Source of the DNA: Pseudomonadota bacterium | GTDB taxonomy: Bacteria > Pseudomonadota > Alphaproteobacteria > Rhizobiales > Devosiaceae | Length of the DNA: 5,797 nt | Direction of reading: 5' to 3' | NCBI GenBank assembly: GCA_023390785.1 | Contig: JAEWCE010000165.1 | Span: 1 to 5,797, forward strand | In this document: piece by piece, positions 1 through 4,507 of the stretch | Position numbering within the stretch: the first letter of the stretch is position 1 | Layout: every line of letters begins with the position of its first letter | Notes under the pieces: generated by a model | The model's input: only the letters and a program-made list of their open reading frames with translations | What the model was told of the DNA's origin: nothing | Database searches by the model: none | Translations under genes and position numbers: made by a program

Positions 1-740
1 TCGTGCTGAAGGCGGTGACGGGCACGCCGGACGTGGGCGAGTTCCAGATCGGCAGCGATGCGGCGACGACGGCCGCCAATTTCAGCACGGCGCTGCAGAG
101 CGCGCTGCAAAAGCACGCCCAGACGACGCTGGTGGCGGCCTCGAACAACGAAGCGGCGAACAACTTCTTCAACGGCCAGGGGCAGCCGGTGCAGCGTGTG
201 GACGGCACGCCGGACTTCGCGCACGCGACGAGCCTTGTAACCGCCGACCCGACCACCACGGTGATGTGGTACACCGGCGGCAACTCCACCAATCCGCGCG
301 CCAGTATCCAGGCGCGCGTCGACGACGCGCAGACAGTCAACTACGGCGCCCAGGCCAATGAGAGCGGCACGGCACAGTTGGTGCGCTCGCTGGCGGTCCT
401 GTCGATCCAGACCTTCAGCACCGCGGATCCCAACACCGAGGGCCGGTTCGACGCGATCGCCACGCGCAACGTGCAGAATCTGTCGGTCAGCAACAACAGC
501 ACCCAGGGCTCGATCGCCATGCTGAGCATCGAGCTCAACAACGCCAAGGTGCAGGTGGGCGACATCAAGTCCCGTCACGACGACTACAACACCCAGATGC
601 AGGGCCTGCTCGCCGGCATCGAAAAGTCGGACGACAACGAAGTCGCGGTGCAGATCGCCGCCCTCCAGACCCGCCTCCAGGCCACCTACCAGACGACATC
701 ACTGATCTCGAAGCTGTCGCTGGTGAATTACCTGAGGTAG
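1..740 (+). CDS. flgL: Flagellar hook-filament junction protein FlgL (flagellin family), C-terminal part; 5' end outside window
   Basis: The open frame runs from the left edge (first complete codon at position 3) to TAG at 738-740, so about 245 C-terminal residues are visible and the true start is off-window. The last ~70 residues form the amphipathic D0/D1 helix typical of the flagellin/FlgL family. They contain an SIELNNAKVQVGDIKSRHDD stretch, then AALQTRLQATYQTT and the ending SKLSLVNYLR. FlgL proteins characteristically end in a similar SLVNYL-type sequence, whereas the true flagellin in this window ends in NVLRLLQ, which is why I prefer FlgL. The family role is to join the hook to the filament after export by the flagellar type III system. 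The middle part (a TGGNSTNPRASIQARVDD region) would be the variable outer domain. The gene converges on flaF. Without the N-terminus, another flagellin-like protein is possible. Confidence 0.75.
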   Translation, partial: VLKAVTGTPDVGEFQIGSDAATTAANFSTALQSALQKHAQTTLVAASNNEAANNFFNGQGQPVQRVDGTPDFAHATSLVTADPTTTVMWYTGGNSTNPRASIQARVDDAQTVNYGAQANESGTAQLVRSLAVLSIQTFSTADPNTEGRFDAIATRNVQNLSVSNNSTQGSIAMLSIELNNAKVQVGDIKSRHDDYNTQMQGLLAGIEKSDDNEVAVQIAALQTRLQATYQTTSLISKLSLVNYLR

Positions 741-827
741 CGAGTAGGGAACAGCGAGTAGCGAATAGGGTTGCCGGCGGCGGGTCCCGCTGCTTCGGCT
801 ATTCGCTATTCGCTATTCGCTATAGCG
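741..827. repeat. Inverted heptamer repeat array (CGAATAG-type units) forming a long imperfect hairpin between convergent genes
   Basis: The left arm, 741-768, is four 7-bp units: CGAGTAG, GGAACAG, CGAGTAG, CGAATAG. The right arm, 799-819, is three exact CTATTCG units, the reverse complement, followed by CTAT and the palindrome CGCTATAGCG (818-827). Units 748-768 pair with 799-819 over 21 positions: 18 Watson-Crick pairs, one G-U and two mismatches. The 30-nt loop (769-798) contains its own GC-rich dyad around CGGGTCCCG (781-789). The array starts directly after the flgL stop and ends about 6 nt before the flaF stop. It could fold in transcripts from either side and act as a bidirectional 3' end or stability element. 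I recall similar heptamers between genes in Bradyrhizobium-type genomes but cannot confirm this here. Confidence 0.85.
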
Positions 828-832
828 TCGGT

Positions 833-1216
833 CTACTGCTGTTCTGTCGGGGTGGCCCGCAGGCCCGCCGCGAGCTGGCGGTTGATGTTGATCAGCACGT
901 CGAGCTTTTGCGCCGCAGGCTCGATCTGTAGCTGCAGCATGTGCTTGGCGATGAAGATGCCGAGGTTGGCGACGTTCTGCCGGACCTCGACGGGGAGGGG
1001 GCTCTCGGGATCGGTGACCGAGCCCATGAACACCGTCCACAGCCGCTGGTTGAATTTGAGCGCAGCGGCGAGATCCTCGCGTGTGGCGCCGTCCCAATTG
1101 TCGCGGATGCGCTGCAGGTTCGTCGCTGACTTGACCAGTAGATTGGCCTCGAGCTCGCGGGGACTGGCGGTTTGCTTACCCACCTGCTGGTAGGCGTTAG
1201 CCCCGTAGTGCTGCAT
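833..1216 (-). CDS. flaF: Flagellar biosynthesis regulator FlaF
   Basis: The product is 127 residues, mostly helical, with no signal peptide, and matches the FlaF family in length and pattern. It has an N-terminal NAYQQVGKQTASPRELEA segment, a central LKFNQRLWTVFMGSV block with the family's N-Q-x-LW-x-x-F pattern, PLPVEVRQNVANLGIFI, and a C-terminal KLDVLININRQLAAGL. In Caulobacter and other alphaproteobacteria FlaF promotes flagellin production or secretion after transcription, opposing or partnering FlbT; here that role is inferred from the family. The ATG at 1216-1214 lies inside the end of flbT, giving a 20-nt overlap. The only Shine-Dalgarno-like sequence is a weak AGGA about 14 nt upstream, so translational coupling to flbT is likely. 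It is the last gene of the leftward set, with its TAG stop just before the heptamer hairpin. Confidence 0.95.
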   Translation of the reverse strand: MQHYGANAYQQVGKQTASPRELEANLLVKSATNLQRIRDNWDGATREDLAAALKFNQRLWTVFMGSVTDPESPLPVEVRQNVANLGIFIAKHMLQLQIEPAAQKLDVLININRQLAAGLRATPTEQQ

Positions 1217-1592
1217 TTGTGAGGAGGTCCTGTTCGTACTGAATCAAGCGCTTGGCGGCTTTCAGTGCTTTGTACAGAGACCCGGTTAAGATGTCGTTAT
1301 TGATTTCGTCGACAATGGGGATGCACGACGGCGCCGCTGTGACGATGTCGCTGACCAGCTCGAAATATTCCCCGCGCAGCTTCGAGATATCGTTGTCGAG
1401 GTACATGAGCTGTACCGCCAGGTAAATGCGCTTGGCGGGCGAGTTGGCGGTCTCGGGCGTTAGAATGTCCTTCTCGCGCAGGATGGGCGCGTTGCCGTCG
1501 ATGAACAGGCGCGTGCGCTGGTCGGAGTTGGTGACGACGCAATTGCCGATGATCAAACGCTCATGCGGCTTCAGCTCGACTTTCAGCGACAC
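1197..1592 (-). CDS. flbT: Flagellar biosynthesis repressor/regulator FlbT, GTG start
   Basis: The 131-residue product starts SLKVELKPHERLIIGNCVV, the hallmark N-terminus of FlbT. It continues with RTRLFIDGNAPILREKDILT, PAKRIYLAVQLMYLD and a C-terminal YKALKAAKRLIQYEQDLL helix. The reading frame is open further upstream to an ATG at 1667. The family N-terminus begins exactly at GTG 1592-1590, which has GAGG six bases upstream, so I choose that start. The upstream codons (MQRRSAATRIVHRK...) do not look like FlbT. In Caulobacter FlbT binds the 5' untranslated region of flagellin mRNA and shortens its life; in some Rhizobiales it acts positively. It lies 127 nt after the flagellin stop, beyond a terminator, so it is expressed by read-through or from a promoter I could not identify. 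It overlaps flaF by 20 nt. Confidence 0.95.
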   Translation of the reverse strand: MSLKVELKPHERLIIGNCVVTNSDQRTRLFIDGNAPILREKDILTPETANSPAKRIYLAVQLMYLDNDISKLRGEYFELVSDIVTAAPSCIPIVDEINNDILTGSLYKALKAAKRLIQYEQDLLTNAALRG

Positions 1593-1602
1593 GGAAAACC
1601 TC
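1590..1602 (-). promoter_or_regulatory. Ribosome binding site that decides the flbT GTG start
   Basis: Reading leftward, GAGG is followed by six bases (TTTTCC) and then GTG at 1592-1590. This spacing supports the GTG as the flbT start over the in-frame ATG 75 bases upstream. The conserved FlbT N-terminus starts at the same codon. Confidence 0.7.
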
Positions 1603-1670
1603 GAGTCTTTGAGTCTGTTCAACGATTTGCGATGGACAATTCTAGTCGCGGCCGAGCGCCGCTGCAAAGA

Positions 1671-1697
1671 GAAAGGCGGGCACGAGGCCCGCCTTTC
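1671..1697 (-). terminator. Intrinsic terminator after the flagellin gene
   Basis: There is a perfect 11-bp inverted repeat, GAAAGGCGGGC (1671-1681) and GCCCGCCTTTC (1687-1697), with a 5-nt loop. It begins about 22 nt after the flagellin stop. In the leftward transcript the stem is followed by UCUUUGC, a pyrimidine-rich but not pure U tail, and the stem itself ends in UUUC. It would end most flagellin transcripts before flbT. Because the tail is imperfect, some read-through into flbT-flaF is plausible. Confidence 0.8.
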
Positions 1698-1719
1698 CGA
1701 AGTCGATGCCTGGTCCGGA

Positions 1720-3018
1720 TTACTGGAGCAGACGGAGGACGTTCTGGTCCGACTGCGAGGCCAGCGACAGGGCCTTGGTGCTGAGGCTCTGGCGGGTCTG
1801 CAGAGCGAGCAGGTTGGCCGCTTCCTCGTTGGAGTCGGCGAGGGTCAGGTTCGAGGCACCGGTCTGCAGGGTATTGATCAGGGCCTTGGTGAAGTCCTGA
1901 CGGGTCTGCACGATCGACAGCTGCGAACCGAAGCTCGACGCATTCGCACGCAGGGTGTCCGACGCGGCTTTGAGGTTGGACAGGATCGTGGTGATGCCTG
2001 CATTGGTATTGAAGCCGGTCGAGGCGAGCTGGTTCAGGCCAAGGCCGGCGGCGCTGGTGTCGGCGCCGGTGATGGTCAGGTTCGAGGTGCCGGTTTCGTT
2101 GAACACCACCTTGAGCTGCGTGGACGAGCCGGCCAGCAGGTTGTTGCCGTTGAAGCCGGCGTCCTTGGTCAGCTGGTCGATCTGATCGAGCAGGCCGTTG
2201 TACTGCGTGATCAGATTGGCACGGGCCGAGTTGGGGACATTGGCGTCGGTTCGGCTGGTGCCAGCCGCCACCACCGTGGCGGTGCTCGAGAGAGTGCCGA
2301 GCGCGGAACCCCCATTGACGGTGAGGCCGAGGGCCGTTTGCACGGCGGCGATGGATGCGGCGGCGGTCGGAGCCGTGCCGGAGCCGTTACTGGTACCTGC
2401 GGTGGCACTGGCCGTCAGCGTCAACGTTCCGTCGCCATTCTTGGCCTGGATGCTTACGCCGGTCGACGCGCTGTAAGTAACGTCGAACTCGTCGGCTGAA
2501 CCCTTCGACGTCGCCGCCGCGGCCTGCAGCTTGGAGACGATGGTGTCAGCCGTGTCGTCCTTGGTGATCGCCGCGACCGACTTGCCATTGATGGTCAGCG
2601 TAACGTCGCCGATCATCTCTTCATTGCCGGCGGTGCCTGAGGTGAAGCCAGAGACGTCGATGGCCGCAGTGCCCGCGAGCCCCGCAACGTTGCCGGTGCC
2701 TTCAACCGTTTCGGACAGCTGCTGAGCCTGGTTGGCTGTCGCTTTGGCGGAGTCGACGAGCTTCTGGATCGAGGTGATGCCATCATTGGCCGCCTGGATG
2801 GTCTGGATGGCGTTGCCAACCGAGTCCAGCAGGTTGCCGAGGTCCGACGCGCGGGCATTCAGCGACTGAGCGGTGAAGTACGAGGTCGGGTTGTCGAGAG
2901 CGCTGTTGACCTTGTTACCAGTGGCCAGACGGGTCTGGGTGGTATCGAGCAGGCTAGCAGTGTTCTGGAGGGACAGCAGGTTCGAACGAACCGATGCTGA
3001 AAGCGTGATGTTAGACAT
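1720..3018 (-). CDS. Flagellin (filament subunit)
   Basis: The product is 432 residues with the classic flagellin plan. Residues ~1-105 are the N-terminal D0/D1 helices (SASVRSNLLSLQNTASLLD, LATGNKVNSALDNPTSYF, then ASDLGNLLDSVGNAIQTI). Residues ~110-340 are a Gly/Ala/Ser/Thr-rich variable region, including a DVTLTINGKSV...TADTIVSKL stretch (~138-164) resembling the flagellin IN motif. Residues ~341-432 are the C-terminal D1/D0 helices ending SDQNVLRLLQ. I see no cysteine. The protein is exported by the flagellar type III system and polymerises into the filament. The ATG is preceded by AGAGGAA at normal spacing. A terminator follows and flbT-flaF lie just downstream, matching their role in flagellin control. 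The region upstream carries a CtrA-like box and a dyad. The fla/fliC/flj letter cannot be assigned from sequence, since alphaproteobacteria often have several copies. Confidence 0.98.
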   Translation of the reverse strand: MSNITLSASVRSNLLSLQNTASLLDTTQTRLATGNKVNSALDNPTSYFTAQSLNARASDLGNLLDSVGNAIQTIQAANDGITSIQKLVDSAKATANQAQQLSETVEGTGNVAGLAGTAAIDVSGFTSGTAGNEEMIGDVTLTINGKSVAAITKDDTADTIVSKLQAAAATSKGSADEFDVTYSASTGVSIQAKNGDGTLTLTASATAGTSNGSGTAPTAAASIAAVQTALGLTVNGGSALGTLSSTATVVAAGTSRTDANVPNSARANLITQYNGLLDQIDQLTKDAGFNGNNLLAGSSTQLKVVFNETGTSNLTITGADTSAAGLGLNQLASTGFNTNAGITTILSNLKAASDTLRANASSFGSQLSIVQTRQDFTKALINTLQTGASNLTLADSNEEAANLLALQTRQSLSTKALSLASQSDQNVLRLLQ

Positions 3019-3022
3019 AGTG

Positions 3023-3056
3023 TTCCTCTTCTGGGTCCAGTCCTAGCGCCTCTTCC
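3023..3056 (-). promoter_or_regulatory. Flagellin leader: ribosome binding site, adjoining small hairpin and a second SD-like copy
   Basis: Reading leftward, GGAAGAGG (3056-3049) is followed 17 nt later by GAAGAGGAA (3031-3023), which is the ribosome binding site just before the flagellin ATG. The inverted repeat CTGG-N2-CCAG (3031-3040) sits directly beside the functional copy. In Caulobacter FlbT acts on the flagellin 5' untranslated RNA, so a structured leader here is a candidate target. That link is inference. Confidence 0.45.
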
Positions 3057-3067
3057 TGAAGCGTCCC

Positions 3068-3084
3068 GGCGACTATCGGCCCGA
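3068..3084 (-). promoter_or_regulatory. Weak sigma-54-like element upstream of flagellin
   Basis: Reading leftward there is a GG-N10-GC arrangement, CGGGCCG-N4-TCGC. The -24 half matches TGGCACG at only four of seven positions. The -12 half, TCGC, equals that of the much better flgI element. It would start transcription near 3057, leaving a leader of about 39 nt, and lies just downstream of the CtrA-like box. In GC-rich DNA this match can arise by chance. Confidence 0.25.
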
Positions 3085-3088
3085 CCTC

Positions 3089-3104
3089 GTAAGGAAAAGT
3101 TAAC
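3089..3104. promoter_or_regulatory. Near-consensus CtrA box upstream of flagellin
   Basis: The + strand reads GTAA-N7-TTAAC against the CtrA consensus TTAA-N7-TTAAC, one mismatch in nine fixed positions. The site lies about 71 nt upstream of the flagellin ATG, within promoter distance, in otherwise GC-rich DNA. It has the same orientation relative to its gene as the exact box upstream of flgI. CtrA is the response regulator that times flagellar genes in many alphaproteobacteria. Confidence 0.5.
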
Positions 3105-3252
3105 GGCGGGCGGCCGGATTGAGATTAAGTGCGCCGCGCCGGCTCTCGGTAAACGAGGCGTAAAGTCCCGCATTTCCGCGGGTTTGCGGGCACACGGCAA
3201 AGTTTGCCGGGCGCCTCGGCGCACTGTCGTACGGAGTTAACGAGGAGGTGGA
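3105..3252. other. Gene-free upstream half of the flagellin regulatory region, rich in dyads
   Basis: I see no gene here. The stretch holds a perfect dyad CGGCAAA-G-TTTGCCG (3195-3209) and a second perfect dyad GCGCC-TC-GGCGC (3211-3222). It also has two competing stems in which CCCGC (3167-3171) can pair with GCGGG at 3178-3182 or, extended by one base, with TGCGGG at 3185-3190. A GTTAAC half-site lies at 3236-3241. The dyads nearest the upstream gene could act as its transcript end, but no U-rich tail is present. The rest probably controls flagellin. Confidence 0.5.
3195..3210 (-). promoter_or_regulatory. Dyad CGGCAAACTTTGCCG, copy 1 of a repeated motif (possible FlbD/ftr-type site)
   Basis: This is a perfect 7+1+7 palindrome. 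Read leftward, CCGGCAAACTTTGC (3210-3197) differs at one of 14 positions from the copy at 3639-3626 and shares CCGGCAA...TGC with 5774-5761. Each copy lies upstream of a leftward flagellar-cluster gene. The pattern resembles my recollection of the Caulobacter ftr elements bound by the sigma-54 activator FlbD. That assignment is an inference. Confidence 0.45.
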
Positions 3253-3579
3253 TCAGACCTTGCGGTCGGCGAGGCGCAGGGGCGAGTCGGGAGCCCGCCA
3301 GCCGCTCGGTTGGCGCAGCTTCACCTCCGCCAGCGATGGCGGACGCGCCGGCAGTCTCTCGGCAATCAGCGCTGCGGCGAAAACCTGGTTGGGCGGCAGG
3401 ATGGCGGGCGCCGGGACGGGTTCGGGAACGGGCGGCAGGATCGGCGGCAGCTTTGCATCGGCAAGCAGGGGAGTGGAGCGTGCACCGGCCTCACCGCGGG
3501 CCCGGTACTGGCTCACCGCAGTCCCCAAGACGATCGGCTCTGGCGCAATTCTAGCGACCACGATCCACATCCAATGCAT
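3253..3579 (-). CDS. Hypothetical 108-residue proline-rich protein in the flagellar cluster
   Basis: I do not recognise this family. The frame runs from ATG 3579-3577, with AAGG/GAAGG six bases upstream, to TGA at 3255-3253. Codon use looks genuine for this genome: Leu is mostly CTG, Ile mostly ATC, and third positions are GC-rich. Residues ~3-22 (WMWIVVARIAP...VLGTAV) are fairly hydrophobic and could be a weak signal or membrane segment, though Arg10 and Glu14 interrupt it. Residues ~44-63 are a proline-rich linker of PP/PVPEP/PAP type. The C-terminal ~45 residues (NQVFAAALIAERLPARPPSL, then a basic tail with RLADRKV) look more ordered. It sits 102 nt after the FlgN-like gene and before flagellin, so a flagellar or envelope role is plausible but unproven. 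An overlapping + strand frame is considered less likely. Confidence 0.6.
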   Translation of the reverse strand: MHWMWIVVARIAPEPIVLGTAVSQYRARGEAGARSTPLLADAKLPPILPPVPEPVPAPAILPPNQVFAAALIAERLPARPPSLAEVKLRQPSGWRAPDSPLRLADRKV

Positions 3580-3681
3580 GCAGGGCCTTCGCGTTTCCTG
3601 GCCCTTGGGCCGGGAGGCTAAGGTCGCAAAGCTTGCCGGACGGTGGCGCCGCGCGGGTGGATTTAAGTCAAATTGGCGCGG
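3580..3681 (-). other. 102-nt intergenic leader of the hypothetical gene
   Basis: No gene is seen here. It contains copy 2 of the repeated dyad (3626-3639), about 47 nt before the start codon. A perfect inverted repeat, GGCCC-TT-GGGCC (3600-3611), follows. Just after the upstream gene's stop, the - strand reads TTGACT (around 3669-3674), but I found no matching -10 element at normal spacing. Confidence 0.4.
3626..3639 (-). promoter_or_regulatory. Dyad copy 2, CCGGCAAGCTTTGC (possible FlbD/ftr-type site)
   Basis: Read leftward this 14-mer matches copy 1 upstream of flagellin at 13 of 14 positions. It lies about 47 nt upstream of the proline-rich hypothetical gene. No convincing sigma-54 -24/-12 element accompanies it, so binding by FlbD or another regulator is a guess. 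The shared sequence itself is read directly. Confidence 0.4.
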
Positions 3682-4146
3682 TCAGAGCGAGCGGTTGAGA
3701 GCGATGCCGCCACTTGCCTTCGCCGGTGTGGTCAGTTCGCCGGCGGCGCCGTAGGTCCTGGGCCGGGCAGCGCCGGCGACGCGCTGGGCAACGTCGACCA
3801 GCAAGTCCTCGGTCACGCTGCGCACGGTGGCGATGACGCGCAGATTCTCGGCCATCTGCGTCGCCAGCCGCTCATGGCCGTGCTTGAGCACGGCAACGTC
3901 GTCTGGCGCCTCGGCCCTGAGGCGATCGAGCTGGCGCTGCACGGCGCGCGAATAGGTGACGTAGTCCTGCGCCAGCCGGGTCTTTTCCGCGCCGAGCTCC
4001 ATGGCCTCGCCATGGCGGGCAGCGCGCAGGAGCGTGGTCTCGCGGTTCATGACATCGACCAGCGCCCGCAAAGTGCCCTCGGTGAAGGCGATGAGGTCGC
4101 GGGCAGGGAGGTCGTCGAGGGCGGCGAGGCGTTGGGCGGCAGACAT
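3682..4146 (-). CDS. flgN: FlgN/FlbY-like flagellar chaperone
   Basis: The 154-residue protein is almost wholly helical and charged, with no signal peptide. Residues ~13-123 form a long amphipathic, coiled-coil-like region (LIAFTEGTLRALVDVMNRETTLLRAA, then a GEAMELGAEKTRLAQDYV turn and helix, and KHGHERLATQMAENLRVIATV). This resembles the FlgN plan of an E-x-x-x-L helix, a short loop and a K-x-x-L helix. A disordered tail ends in SGGIALNRSL. FlgN-type proteins are cytoplasmic chaperones for hook-associated proteins FlgK and FlgL. In Caulobacter a protein of this kind (FlbY) is, as I recall, encoded after flgI and cheL, the same order as here. It starts at ATG 4146, preceded by GAGG eight bases upstream, 67 nt after the flgJ stop. 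The family match rests on pattern and context rather than a strong motif. Confidence 0.7.
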   Translation of the reverse strand: MSAAQRLAALDDLPARDLIAFTEGTLRALVDVMNRETTLLRAARHGEAMELGAEKTRLAQDYVTYSRAVQRQLDRLRAEAPDDVAVLKHGHERLATQMAENLRVIATVRSVTEDLLVDVAQRVAGAARPRTYGAAGELTTPAKASGGIALNRSL

Positions 4147-4213
4147 GTTTAGAACCTCGATTCAGGAGAAGTCGGGAATGAAGATGTGCGGGCCTGCTGG
4201 TGCCAGGTGTGTG

Positions 4214-4507
4214 TCATGATTCCGGCGCAGCCTCCTGCATTCGCAGCAGGGTCGGCATCAACTGGTCGGCCAGGCCGATGCCACCCTGCTCGGCCATGGC
4301 GCCGGCAAACTGCTCGGCCTGCATGCCGCGCCAGGTCTCCTCGGCAAAGCCGCCGCCGAAATTCTGGTCGTCGGTCTTGATGGAGGAGAACATCTCCTTC
4401 ATCAGCGAGGTGAGGAACACCCCTTCGAGGTCCTTGGCCTGCTGGTGCAGCCTGGCATAGGCGGGGCTGGTGGTGTCGATCTTCGGCAGCGGGGCGAGGG
4501 TCTGCAT
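4214..4507 (-). CDS. flgJ: Rod-binding protein FlgJ/CheL type, without muramidase domain
   Basis: The 97-residue product matches the rod-binding domain found at the N-terminus of enteric FlgJ. The core is AKDLEGVFLTSLMKEMF (~24-40), then a short linker and GGGFAEETWRGMQAEQFA with GGIGLADQL (~51-83). It lacks the C-terminal peptidoglycan hydrolase domain, as is usual in alphaproteobacteria, where it is often called CheL. It acts in the periplasm as a rod-assembly factor. The flgI stop TGA shares its final A with the ATG at 4507-4505, so translation is coupled. A GAGG seven bases before that ATG favours it over the in-frame GTG at 4510. The gene sits directly downstream of flgI, with the FlgN-like gene 67 nt further on. 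Confidence 0.9.
   Translation of the reverse strand: MQTLAPLPKIDTTSPAYARLHQQAKDLEGVFLTSLMKEMFSSIKTDDQNFGGGFAEETWRGMQAEQFAGAMAEQGGIGLADQLMPTLLRMQEAAPES

Noticed and set aside
370..385. GG-N10-GC with CGGCAC on the + strand inside flgL
   Set aside because: It lies in the middle of a coding region with no downstream gene start, and the -12 half is poor.
1593..1670. A promoter for flbT between the terminator and the GTG
   Set aside because: TTGTCC and TTGAAC occur as weak -35-like sequences, but no -10-like sequence lies at proper spacing and no GG-N10-GC element was seen.
1426..2499. Long + strand frame (357 codons) opposite flagellin and flbT
   Set aside because: It is antisense to two certain genes and its product is rich in Arg, Gly and Val, typical of a GC-rich shadow frame.
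3236..3241. GTTAAC as a third CtrA site
   Set aside because: There is no second TTAA at the required 7-nt spacing on either side, so it is a half-site at best.
3248..3754. + strand frame of 168 codons with GAGGAGG next to a GTG start
   Set aside because: The GAGGAGG directly abuts the GTG with no spacer. The product is a Gly/Ala/Ser/Arg-rich string without domain pattern, and it runs antisense through the hypothetical gene and into the flgN-like gene, whose frames look more natural.
4190..4205. TGGCAC on the - strand between flgJ and the flgN-like gene, a possible sigma-54 -24 element
   Set aside because: The GC that should form the -12 half is one base too close (N9 instead of N10), and sigma-54 promoters tolerate spacing changes poorly.
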